Shown here: in pieces, positions 40,706-48,051 of the stretch
Numbering within the stretch: the stretch's first letter is position 1
Layout of the letters: each line of letters opens with the position of its first letter
DNA from: Actinoplanes campanulatus
GTDB lineage: Bacteria > Actinomycetota > Actinomycetes > Mycobacteriales > Micromonosporaceae
Reading direction: 5' to 3'
Assembly (NCBI RefSeq): GCF_014647795.1
Contig: NZ_BMPW01000029.1
Span: 36,653 to 100,652, forward strand
DNA: 64,000 bases
Program-made: the position numbers and the translations under genes
Notes under the pieces: model-generated
Database searches by the model: none
Seen by the model: the letters and a program-made list of their open reading frames with translations, nothing else
What the model was told of the DNA's origin: nothing

Positions 40706-42121
40706 ATGACCAGCAATGTTCCGGATCTGCCCATCGTGATCATCGGCGCCGGTCCGGTGGGGCTCGCCGCCGCCGCGCATCTGGCCGAGCGCGGCCTGCC
40801 GTTCCTTATCCTCGAAACGGGTTCCGGCCCGGCCGCCGCCGTTCGCGACTGGGGTCACGTGCGGCTGTTCTCGCCCTGGCGCTACAATATCGACCCGGCC
40901 GCCGCCCGCCTGCTCGGCGACGCGGGCTGGGTGCGCCCCGACGACGACAAGCTGCCCACCGGCGCCCAGCTCGCCGCCGACTACCTGCAGCCGCTGGCCG
41001 ACCTGCCCGCGCTCAAGCCGCACATCCGCTACCGGGCCCGCGTCGCCGCGGTCACCCGCCTCGGCCTGGACCGGGTCCGCAGCGCCGGCCGCGACAGCAC
41101 CCCGTTCCTGGTACGGCTTGCCGACGGCACCGACATCCACGCCCGCGCGGTCATCGACGCCTCCGGCACCTGGGGCACCCCGAACGTGCTCGGCGCGTTC
41201 GGCATCCCCGCCCACGGCGAGAACACCGCAGCGGAGCACATCGACAGCGCCCTGCCGGACGTTCTGGGCCGCGACCGGGACCGGTTCGCCGGCAAGCGCA
41301 TCCTGGTGGTCGGCGCGGGACACTCCGCCGCCAACACCATCCTCGCCCTGGCGGCCCTCGCCGAACAGCAACCGGGCACCCAGGTGACCTGGGCCGTGCG
41401 GTCCAGCGCCCCGACCCGCACCTACGGCGGGCAGAGCGCCGACGCCCTAGCCGAACGCGGCGCCCTCGGCACCCGCTTGCGCCAAGCCGTAGAGAACGGC
41501 GCCGTCACCCTGCTCACCCGCTTCCTGGTCCAGCGCGTCACCGCTGATGGCGACTCGGTGCAGGTGTCCGACGGCGAACGCACCGTCACCGCCGACCGGA
41601 TCGTCTCGGCGACCGGATTCCGGCCCGACCACACGATCACCGGTGAGCTGCGCCTGGATCTCGACCCGATCCTCGGCTCCACCCGGGCGCTGGCACCGCT
41701 GATCGACCCCAACGAGCATTCCTGCGGGACCGTCCCGCCGCACGGCGCCGACGAACTCGCCCACCCCGAGTCCGGCTACTACGCCATCGGCGTCAAGAGC
41801 TACGGCCGCGCGCCGACCTTCCTGCTCGCCACCGGCTACGAACAGGCCCGCTCGGTGGTCGCCGCCCTCGCCGGTGACTGGGACGCCGCCCGTGACGTCC
41901 AGCTCGACCTGCCCGAGACCGGCGTCTGCAACAGCGACCCGGTCGCCGCCGACGACACCATCAGCTCGGGCGGCGGCTGCTGCGGCACCTCAGCCCCGGT
42001 CGAGGTCGCGTCGACCGGGCGTGGCCTGGCGACCGGGATCGCCGGAGGGCTGCTCACCGCCCCGGTGCTGATCACCCTCGGCGACAAGCCGTCCGGCGAC
42101 CAGACCGGCACCTGCTGCTGA
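40706..42121 (+). CDS. FAD-dependent oxidoreductase with vicinal-Cys tail (ArsO-like position)
   Basis: 471 residues; AAGGAAG lies 9 nt before the ATG. N-terminal FAD-binding Rossmann motif IVIIGAGPVGLAAAAHLAERG, a second nucleotide-binding motif ILVVGAGHSAANTILAL in the middle and a third conserved ATGFRPDHTI, as in two-dinucleotide-binding flavoproteins and flavin monooxygenases. The last about 55 residues are unusual: GGGCCGTSAP, then a hydrophobic stretch, and the chain ends TGTCC. These Cys pairs match those of the small protein two genes upstream and could receive or oxidise bound As(III). Reaction unknown. Confidence 0.85.
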   Translation: MTSNVPDLPIVIIGAGPVGLAAAAHLAERGLPFLILETGSGPAAAVRDWGHVRLFSPWRYNIDPAAARLLGDAGWVRPDDDKLPTGAQLAADYLQPLADLPALKPHIRYRARVAAVTRLGLDRVRSAGRDSTPFLVRLADGTDIHARAVIDASGTWGTPNVLGAFGIPAHGENTAAEHIDSALPDVLGRDRDRFAGKRILVVGAGHSAANTILALAALAEQQPGTQVTWAVRSSAPTRTYGGQSADALAERGALGTRLRQAVENGAVTLLTRFLVQRVTADGDSVQVSDGERTVTADRIVSATGFRPDHTITGELRLDLDPILGSTRALAPLIDPNEHSCGTVPPHGADELAHPESGYYAIGVKSYGRAPTFLLATGYEQARSVVAALAGDWDAARDVQLDLPETGVCNSDPVAADDTISSGGGCCGTSAPVEVASTGRGLATGIAGGLLTAPVLITLGDKPSGDQTGTCC

Positions 42122-42126
42122 CCACC

Positions 42127-43389
42127 GTGCGAACCATGACCCCGCCGGCCACCACCAGTGGCCGGCGGACGTTCCACGGCTGGTGGATCGTCGCGACCTT
42201 CGCCGTCACTCAGACCATCGGGTACGGCAGCCTCTACTACGCCTTCGCCGTCCTGCTGCACCCGATCGCTGCCGACCTGCACACCTCGCCAGTCGTGGTG
42301 ACCGGCGCGTTCACGACGGCGATCCTTGCCCAAGCCGCGGCAGCCGTGCCCGTCGGTAGATGGCTCGACCGGCACGGCGGCCGCGCCCTGATGACCGCCG
42401 GGGCGATGCTCGGCGCGGGCATGCTGGTGGCCTGGTCCCAGACCCGCACGACGTGGCAGCTGTATATGGTCTTCGCCGGGCTCGGCGTGGCGATGGCGAT
42501 GGCCCTATACGAGGCAGCCACGTCGGTACTGGTGTCCTGGTTCGACGCTGACCGCCGTCCGAAAGCGATCCTCGGCATGATCATCGTCGCCGGGTTCGCC
42601 AGCACCATCTTCATGCCGCTGACCGGCTGGCTCACCGACCGGCACGGCTGGCGTCCCACCCTGCTGTTGCTCGCTGGACTGTACGCGAGCGTCGCCGTCC
42701 CACTGCACCTGCTCGTCGTCCGCCGACCACCGGAAGTGGTGCGCGGACCAGGGCGAGCGAGCGCCGGCCACCGGCGGACCCTGATCCGGGCCGCCATGCG
42801 CGACCGCCGGTTCTGGTGGCTGACCGTAGCGTTCGTCGCCCAGGCCGCCGCGATGACCACCATGACCGTCCACCTGGTCGGCTACCTCACCAGCCGCGGC
42901 CACCCGGCGACCTTCGCCGCGACCGTGGCCGGGCTGCTCGGTGTCCTGTCGGTCACCGGCCGGTTGCTGCTCACCGCCACCGGCCGCCGTGTCCGGCTGC
43001 ACCGCCTCGTCGCCGCCATCTTCACCCTGCAAGCCGCCGCCGCGTTGAGCCTGCCGCTGCTCGCCGGCACCCGGATCGGAGCGATCCTCGCCGTCACCGC
43101 GTTCGGGCTCGGCTTCGGCATCGCCAGCCTCGCCACCCCGCAACTTCTCGCCGACCGGTACGGCACCGGCGCGTACGCCAGCATCGCCGGCACCCTCGCC
43201 GCGTTCGTCACCCTCGCCAAAGCCGGCGCGCCCCTGGCCGCGGCTCTCCTGCTCACCGCTACCGGCGGCTACCTGACCGTCCTGCTCAGCACCGGCGCCG
43301 CCAGCCTGATCGCCGTCGCCGGGATCCTCGCCCACGCCGACACCCCACGGCCCGTACACACCGCGCCCGGCACCGCCCCGCTCGGCTGA
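42127..43389 (+). CDS. MFS transporter in the arsenic operon
   Basis: 420 residues, twelve membrane segments, MFS/OFA-like family (WWIVATFAVTQTIGYGSLYYAFAVLLHPI; RWLDRHGGRALMTAG). Starts 6 nt after the flavoprotein stop (GTG 42127; ATG 42136 also possible), so it is co-transcribed. Likely exports the product of the flavoprotein or an arsenic species; this is inference from position. The region to 43607 after it shows no gene. Confidence 0.88.
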   Translation: MRTMTPPATTSGRRTFHGWWIVATFAVTQTIGYGSLYYAFAVLLHPIAADLHTSPVVVTGAFTTAILAQAAAAVPVGRWLDRHGGRALMTAGAMLGAGMLVAWSQTRTTWQLYMVFAGLGVAMAMALYEAATSVLVSWFDADRRPKAILGMIIVAGFASTIFMPLTGWLTDRHGWRPTLLLLAGLYASVAVPLHLLVVRRPPEVVRGPGRASAGHRRTLIRAAMRDRRFWWLTVAFVAQAAAMTTMTVHLVGYLTSRGHPATFAATVAGLLGVLSVTGRLLLTATGRRVRLHRLVAAIFTLQAAAALSLPLLAGTRIGAILAVTAFGLGFGIASLATPQLLADRYGTGAYASIAGTLAAFVTLAKAGAPLAAALLLTATGGYLTVLLSTGAASLIAVAGILAHADTPRPVHTAPGTAPLG

Positions 43390-43607
43390 CCGGGCGCGCT
43401 ACGCCACCGCAACCGGCTTCGACCGAGCCAAGAACAGGCTGGAACCTGCCGTGGACACCCCTCGCCTGACCCGGCACGGTGCGCGACGACATCCGAGTTC
43501 GCCTCAAGAAGCCGCTACCGAAACTCGGCGGGCTTTCGTCGCCTGCGCCGTCATGCCGGCGCATCGGCTGGGCGCGGCCCCGTTCGGGCGCCGCGCCCGA
43601 GACGTGG

Positions 43608-43922
43608 TCAGCAGCCGCATCCGGTGTTGCCGCAGCCGCAACCCGTGCCTGCCCGTTGGGCGGAGCGACGCCGGTGTAGCCACCACATGCCCAGCGCCAG
43701 GGCGGCCAGGCCGGCGGCGACGGCGAGCAGCGTCTGTTCCAGGAATGCGGCGCCGGCGCTGGTGAGCACGCCGGCGGCGATGAGCAACGGCAGCGCGCAG
43801 CAGGCGGCGCAGACGAACAGGGCGAGCCCGCCGGTGATCTTGCTCCGGCGTGGCGGGGCGTTGTCGATGACGGCCGGGACCGGTGGTGTGGTCCGGGTCG
43901 GTGGCGGGACGGGCCGACTCAT
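43608..43922 (-). CDS. Small two-helix membrane protein, MerT/MerF-like, with Cys-rich tail
   Basis: 104 residues. TM1 contains CAACCALPLL, placing a vicinal Cys pair inside the membrane as in the mercuric transporters MerT and MerF. TM2 follows (LAALALGMWWLH), and the C-terminus is GTGCGCGNTGCGC, an apparent metal-docking tail. Last gene of the five-gene mer-like operon; its ATG overlaps the MerR stop by 4 nt. Probably moves Hg(II) or another soft metal across the membrane. Confidence 0.75.
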   Translation of the reverse strand: MSRPVPPPTRTTPPVPAVIDNAPPRRSKITGGLALFVCAACCALPLLIAAGVLTSAGAAFLEQTLLAVAAGLAALALGMWWLHRRRSAQRAGTGCGCGNTGCGC

Positions 43923-44350
43923 GCAGGTCCTCCGGAAGGCGCGTTGCCGATGGTCAGGTACGGGATCGGGCAGTCGGTGCAGGTGCAGTCGGTGAGGCTG
44001 TCGCAGCGGGCGTCGACCACTTCGGTGAGGGTGGTGCGGATGGCGGTGAGGTCGGCGATCCTCTGATCGATCTCGGCGATCTTGCTGATGGCGCGTTGCC
44101 GCAGATCCGCCGTCGGGTGCCGGCGGCGTCCGGCGTCGAGCAGTTCGGCGACCTCGTCGAGGGTGAATCCGAGCCGTTGCGCTGCCTTGATCACGTGGAG
44201 CAGGGCGACGGTGTCCGGTGGGTAGAGACGGTGCCCGCCGATCGATCGGGTCGGCTCGGCGAGTAGGCCGCGGCGTTCGTAGTAGCGCAAGGTCTGAATG
44301 TTGACGCCGGCCTGCTCGGCGACCTCGCCGGTGCGCAACCCGCCGGTCAC
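43919..44350 (-). CDS. MerR family metal-responsive regulator
   Basis: About 143 residues from GTG 44350 (GTGA overlap with the rhodanese stop). N-terminal MerR helix-turn-helix (RTGEVAEQAGVNIQTLRYYERRGLL, GHRLYPPDTVALLHVI), dimerisation helix, and a C-terminal metal loop rich in Cys (RCDSLTDCTCTDCP). The Cys82-equivalent of Hg-MerR is not evident, so the metal could be Hg(II) or another thiophilic ion. It is the probable activator of the GTAC-N4-GTAC promoter at 45939-45969. Confidence 0.9.
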   Translation of the reverse strand: MTGGLRTGEVAEQAGVNIQTLRYYERRGLLAEPTRSIGGHRLYPPDTVALLHVIKAAQRLGFTLDEVAELLDAGRRRHPTADLRQRAISKIAEIDQRIADLTAIRTTLTEVVDARCDSLTDCTCTDCPIPYLTIGNAPSGGPA

Positions 44351-44691
44351 GACGCCCCCGCAGCGGCGCGCGATCCCTCGAACGGCAGACCGGCTTGCGT
44401 CCAGTCGGCCTTGCCGCCCTCGTAGACTCGCACGTCGGTGTAGCCGAGCCGGGTGAACGCGGCGGCGGTGACCTTCGAGCGGCCGCAAGACGGGCCGGAA
44501 CAGTAGGTGACCACGGTCGCGTCCCGGTCCGGTGCCAGCGCGGCCGCCTGCTCGGCGGTCAACTCGGCGGGCACGTTGACCGCGCCCGGAGTGTGTTCGG
44601 CGTCGTAGTGCGGCTGCGGTAGCGCCTCGACAAGGATTACTGTTCCGGCGTCGAGGAGGGCACGCAGTTGGTCACGGACGATCCGCCGCAT
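44347..44691 (-). CDS. Rhodanese-like sulfurtransferase domain protein
   Basis: About 114 residues: a single rhodanese domain (DAEHTPGAVNVPAEL, active-site loop YCSGPSCGRS, then VYEGGKADWTQAGLP). It transfers sulfane sulfur or binds soft metals through the loop Cys pair. The ATG at 44691 shares a base with the stop of the gene upstream (TGATG) and its own stop overlaps merR, so it is tightly coupled. Confidence 0.9.
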   Translation of the reverse strand: MRRIVRDQLRALLDAGTVILVEALPQPHYDAEHTPGAVNVPAELTAEQAAALAPDRDATVVTYCSGPSCGRSKVTAAAFTRLGYTDVRVYEGGKADWTQAGLPFEGSRAAAGAS

Positions 44692-45551
44692 CACCGGCCT
44701 CCAGGTGCACTGATGTCGTCCGGAAGCCCGACCATCGCGGCGAGTGTCCCGGCGGCGTCGGTGGGCATGCGGATCTCCAGCCGCAGGCCGGTGCCGTCGA
44801 TGATGAGGGTGTAGCTGCCGAACGAGCAGCAGCGGTACTCGGCGGCTGCCAGCCGGCCCAGGGTGCCGGCGAGGTCGACATCGAGACCGAACCGTAGCGC
44901 CACCCCGTCGGGGCTGTCCGGTAGCGGGTCGCGGTGCTTCACGCGGGCCAGGACCTGCTGCCACACGTCGATCCGGCTGTGCATGTCGCCGCCGTCGGCA
45001 GCCAGGTCGCAGGCCAGTGACGTCTCATCGGACGCGTCGTGCGGGAAGTGGTAGGTGCTGCCCGCCGCTGGCAGTGCTGCGGTGCAGCCGCAGGTGTCAC
45101 CGCACGGCCCGTCGTGTGGCGCCGTGGCGAGAGCGGCGGCGACCGCTTGCAGACGAGCCGCGTCCTCACTCAGCGACGCGCTGCGGCTGATCTGCGCCGC
45201 CCAGCCGGAGTTTCCCGGGCCGGCTGCGACGGCCTGCCGGTTGTGCTCGGCGATCTCGGCCTGCACCTGGTCGAGCCGGACGCCGACCGCGGTCACCAGA
45301 CGCTGTTGGGTGTCGGCGCAGTCGCCGGCGCGCCAGGCGGTGGCCAAGGTGCCGAGGGTGTCGGCGTCCAAGCCGAGGTCGTCGGCGCCGGCCAGCAGCC
45401 GGACCGTGTTCACCTCGGCCGGCGGGTAGCCGAGGCGGTCGCCGTCGCTGCGGGCCGGCGGCAGAAGTCCGGCCTCCGCGTAGGCCCGCACCCGTGCCAG
45501 GGGCACCGCCGACGTGTCGGCCAGCTCGGCGATATCCAGCAGGGCGGTCAT
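44691..45551 (-). CDS. MerR-like HTH protein fused to RCCSF metal domain
   Basis: 286 residues. N-terminal MerR-type winged helix (LARVRAYAEAGLLPPAR, GDRLGYPPAEVNTVRLL), a helical middle, a Cys-rich linker (GPCGDTCGCTAALPA), then a C-terminal domain of about 90 residues with GRLAAAEYRCCSFGSYTLII...LRLEIRMP. The same alpha/beta-looking domain with the E-x-R-C-C-S-F motif makes up most of the gene upstream (45548-45895). Vicinal Cys and the mer-like context imply a metal sensor or trafficking protein. Its ATG overlaps the upstream stop (ATGA). Confidence 0.8.
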   Translation of the reverse strand: MTALLDIAELADTSAVPLARVRAYAEAGLLPPARSDGDRLGYPPAEVNTVRLLAGADDLGLDADTLGTLATAWRAGDCADTQQRLVTAVGVRLDQVQAEIAEHNRQAVAAGPGNSGWAAQISRSASLSEDAARLQAVAAALATAPHDGPCGDTCGCTAALPAAGSTYHFPHDASDETSLACDLAADGGDMHSRIDVWQQVLARVKHRDPLPDSPDGVALRFGLDVDLAGTLGRLAAAEYRCCSFGSYTLIIDGTGLRLEIRMPTDAAGTLAAMVGLPDDISAPGGR

Positions 45552-45895
45552 GACATCGCCGCCGCGGATACGGCTTCGGCCCGCTCCGCGAGCGAGGCGA
45601 GCACGTCAACGTGCGCGACCGGGACCTCGACATCGAGGACGGCGGCCTCACCGTCGGCGGCCTGCTGCGGCGTGGTGGTGAAGGTGAAGAACGAGCAGCA
45701 CCGGGTCTCGCGGGCGGTCAGGTCCTCCACCCGATGGACCAACCCGGCCGGGCCGGTCAGGTACAACCGGGCGTGCGTCGCGTCGACCTGCTCGACCTCG
45801 CGAACAGCGGTAGCGAACAACTCATCGAACTCCGCCAACCGCAACGGCCGCTCCGACGTCGGCAGCGTGCACGCATCCGGAACCACGAAAGACAT
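45548..45895 (-). CDS. Stand-alone RCCSF-motif protein of the mer-like operon
   Basis: 115 residues, first gene of the operon, with a perfect GAGGAGG 5 nt before the ATG. It contains ERPLRLAEFDELFATA, then LTARETRCCSFFTFTTT and a beta strand LDVEVPVAHVDVLASLAERA. The vicinal Cys pair lies between a helix and a strand. No named family comes to mind. A decayed copy lies at 35960-36160 and a fused copy at 44691-45551. Confidence 0.8.
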   Translation of the reverse strand: MSFVVPDACTLPTSERPLRLAEFDELFATAVREVEQVDATHARLYLTGPAGLVHRVEDLTARETRCCSFFTFTTTPQQAADGEAAVLDVEVPVAHVDVLASLAERAEAVSAAAMS

Positions 45896-45938
45896 ACCGG
45901 CCTCCTCGAACAGGGCGCCAGCGGCGCCGTCTGTTCGA

Positions 45939-45969
45939 CGGTAAGCCTGTACCTAGGTACCGAATGCAA
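45939..45969 (-). promoter_or_regulatory. MerR-type promoter with operator in a 19-bp spacer
   Basis: On the minus strand: -35 TTGCAT (45969-45964), 19-bp spacer, -10 TTACCG (45944-45939). The spacer centres on the perfect palindrome GTACCTAGGTAC (45949-45960), i.e. GTAC-N4-GTAC, the core of mercury-MerR operators. Over-long spacing needing DNA untwisting is the family hallmark. Confidence 0.85.
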
Positions 45970-46217
45970 CACCCAGATTCGAGGCGTTCACCTGGCCGGC
46001 CGACGATGAGCCTCAGCCCCGGTGCACCGATACCACGTAAACGGCATCGCCGAGCGCCAGGCCTTGAACGAGAAACCGAGGCCGCGTATCAGGGCGCGCA
46101 TCTCGTCCAGCTCGGCGAGGTCGTGTTTGCTGAGCGTCTGCTCTGTGGGCGGTAGCCACTGTCGCCTTTGGGGTTGGCACCGTGCCGCTGCTGGAAACGG
46201 AGATTTAACACCGAATG

Positions 46218-46245
46218 TGTGGGCCGGACACCCGTCCGGCCCACA
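46218..46245 (-). terminator. Intrinsic terminator hairpin
   Basis: Perfect 12-bp stem TGTGGGCCGGAC (46218-46229) / GTCCGGCCCACA (46234-46245) with an ACCC loop, just downstream of the minus-strand repeat protein (stop 46260). Confidence 0.8.
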
Positions 46246-46259
46246 TCGGCAACACCTTC

Positions 46260-46628
46260 TTACTGGACTTGGCAGCGGTCGCCATAGCCCTTGTAGCAGC
46301 GGTCGCCGTAACGGTGGCCGTAGCGGTCGTGATCACGGTCGCCATAACGGTGGCCGTAACGGTGGTTGTAGCGGTCGCCATAACGGTGGCCGTAGCGGTC
46401 GTGATCACGGTCGCCATAACGGTGGCCGTAACGGTAGTTGTCACGGTGGCCGTAACGGTCGTAACAGCGGTCGGCGTGGTACTTCCAGCACGGCCACGAG
46501 GTGGAAACCGACACTTCCGTCGGTCCGGTCCGACCGGTCGGGTCTGCCGAAGCCGCCGCCGGCAGCATGCTCCCTCCGGCTGCCACCGCTAGCACTGCGG
46601 TCGCCCAGATACGCGCGATCCGATTCAT
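46260..46628 (-). CDS. Secreted YGHRYGDR-repeat protein
   Basis: 122 residues; GAAGGGA precedes the ATG. A Sec signal peptide (RIWATAVLAVAAGG, cleavage about ASA-DP near 29) is followed by about 30 unique residues and then four 12-residue repeats, YGHRYGDR plus xxxR/G, at 67-114. Four Cys (47, 55, 111, 119) flank the repeat and could form disulfides. The Tyr/His/Arg/Asp composition suggests metal or cell-wall polymer binding; I know no family. It lies at the end of the metal island but has its own promoter region and terminator. Confidence 0.75.
   Translation of the reverse strand: MNRIARIWATAVLAVAAGGSMLPAAASADPTGRTGPTEVSVSTSWPCWKYHADRCYDRYGHRDNYRYGHRYGDRDHDRYGHRYGDRYNHRYGHRYGDRDHDRYGHRYGDRCYKGYGDRCQVQ
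46287..46430 (-). repeat. Four in-frame 36-bp tandem repeats
   Basis: Encodes the YGHRYGDR-xxxR units of the secreted protein. Units 1 and 3 are nearly identical in DNA, so repeat number may vary by slippage. Confidence 0.85.
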
Positions 46629-46683
46629 GGGATCGTCCCTTCTCTTTTGGCCTACAGCAGTCAGCTGACGCGTGGGATACTGC

Positions 46684-46710
46684 CCGGAAATTAGATCGGC
46701 TAATCTCCGG
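46684..46710. promoter_or_regulatory. Operator-like inverted repeat
   Basis: CCGGAAATTAG (46684-46694) and CTAATCTCCGG (46700-46710) pair with one mismatch around ATCGG, 56-82 bp upstream of the start of the YGHRYGDR protein. Confidence 0.5.
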
Positions 46711-47069
46711 AACTCACGCTTTTTTACCGATATTATGATTTGCGGTCCGCAGAGCTTTGGGCCCTGGATAACTGATTCGGTCGCCCTTGCCGCCTTTGGC
46801 CCGAACGCGGCGTTTGGCATCTCTCCGCCCGACCGGATTTGTTTGGCCGGTTACGCAGTGAAAATACGTTCAATTCGGGTCGTCGCCTTCAGTGATCCCG
46901 GTCATCCAGCGACTCACGTGCAAGGTCATCGCCGTCTGGGACATGGATCATCCGGACGGGGGCAGGTCTGCTGGGCTGGCCCTCAAGGCGTGGCGGGCTC
47001 AGTCGTAGATCTGCGCTCCGTGCTGGACGCGGCGATGCGCACGAGACAACCGCGACTCGGAGGAGACCC

Positions 47070-47101
47070 GGGGCAGGCCGTGAGGGCTGACGGCCTGCCC
47101 C
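47070..47101 (-). terminator. Terminator hairpin
   Basis: Perfect 12-bp stem GGGGCAGGCCGT (47070-47081) / ACGGCCTGCCCC (47090-47101), 8-nt loop, about 60 bp after the stop of the minus-strand membrane protein at 47159. Confidence 0.75.
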
Positions 47102-47158
47102 GGCCTGCCGCGGAGAGCATTGCCAGTTGACGACGGGCGTGACTCCTGCTGACCCCGC

Positions 47159-47818
47159 TTACCGTCCCGTGCCCTTCTGGTGGATGCGGCTGAGCGTCTC
47201 CTGCCACACATCCGGCCCGGCCTGATCCGCTTTCTTGGTCGTGAAATAGTCGCCGTGCCGGATGACTGCCCAGGCGAGAACCACCAGGCAGGACAGTGAC
47301 AGGGCCAGCAGGAGGCCTTGGGCGATGTCTTCCGTCCACGAATACCAGTCGGGGTAGAGCAGCGCGTCAATCTCGGGAATGCGCGCGGTGAATCCCTCGC
47401 TGGCCAGCTCGTCGAAATAGGCGGGGAATCCGGTCAGGGCGACGCCGTCGGCGCCGACGACGAACATTCCCCACAGGACCAGAGTCGCGGTGGTGACCAG
47501 AATCGTGGTTCGAGCCCAACGACGGCCGCGCAGAACAAACGGCGCGAGAACACCGCATGCCACGCCGACCGCACCCATCACGAGCAGCTCGATCGCACCG
47601 CCGTGACCGCGCAGCATCAGTGGTGGCGTCGGCCCGCCCTGATCGGCGACGTCAGCAAAGATCGCCGTCAGCTTCTCCGGCGCGGAGGTGCCCCACCACC
47701 GCAGTTCCACCACCGCGACGATGACGAGAAAAAGACCGGTCACCGCCAGCACGCCGAGCAGACTTGACGACAGCCGGACCAGCCGGGGAGCACCCGTCAT
47801 TTCCATGATCGAGATCAT
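47159..47818 (-). CDS. Four-helix membrane protein of unknown function
   Basis: 219 residues with hydrophobic helices at about 18-38, 72-95, 103-122 and 165-188, a long external loop after helix 3 (FPAYFDELASEGF...LYPDWYSWTEDI) and a charged tail. No known motif. Several in-frame ATGs lie close together (47818, 47806, 47800), none with a clear ribosome site. Monocistronic. The 230 bp to the next gene upstream (47819-48051) show nothing firm. Confidence 0.65.
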   Translation of the reverse strand: MISIMEMTGAPRLVRLSSSLLGVLAVTGLFLVIVAVVELRWWGTSAPEKLTAIFADVADQGGPTPPLMLRGHGGAIELLVMGAVGVACGVLAPFVLRGRRWARTTILVTTATLVLWGMFVVGADGVALTGFPAYFDELASEGFTARIPEIDALLYPDWYSWTEDIAQGLLLALSLSCLVVLAWAVIRHGDYFTTKKADQAGPDVWQETLSRIHQKGTGR

Positions 47819-48051
47819 AGGGTGAAGACCTGGCTGAGGTGCCAGGCCGTGTGCGGATCGCTTGGCCCTGGAGGTCGTAGACGGTTTTCCCGGCGGGGGT
47901 GCGCGCCGAGTAGGACTCCGAAACGCAGATCGTCCTTTCGATGGTCAGGCCGAGAACGCCACGGTCGAAAGCTTATGGTGCGGGCTGCATGCCTCAACGC
48001 CAACGGTGATCGACCGCCGTGACCCGTGATGATCCGTCAGACGCGCTCTGG

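Larger units (their letters stand above)
46629..47158. other. 530-bp intergenic region with operator-like repeat and AT-rich patch
   Basis: No convincing gene. It holds the inverted repeat at 46684-46710, an unusually AT-rich patch at 46720-46741 (the likely core promoter of the repeat protein on the minus strand) and the terminator at 47070-47101. Confidence 0.6.

Noticed and set aside
46287-46430. Possible CRISPR-like array (regular 36-bp periodicity)
   Set aside because: The repeats are contiguous without unique spacers, lie in frame in a secreted protein gene and have no cas genes nearby.
47815-48003. Minus-strand 62-codon frame (LRFGVLLGAHPRRE) upstream of the membrane protein at 47159
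   Set aside because: No ribosome site, no family match and overlapping alternative frames; could be decayed DNA but nothing decides it.
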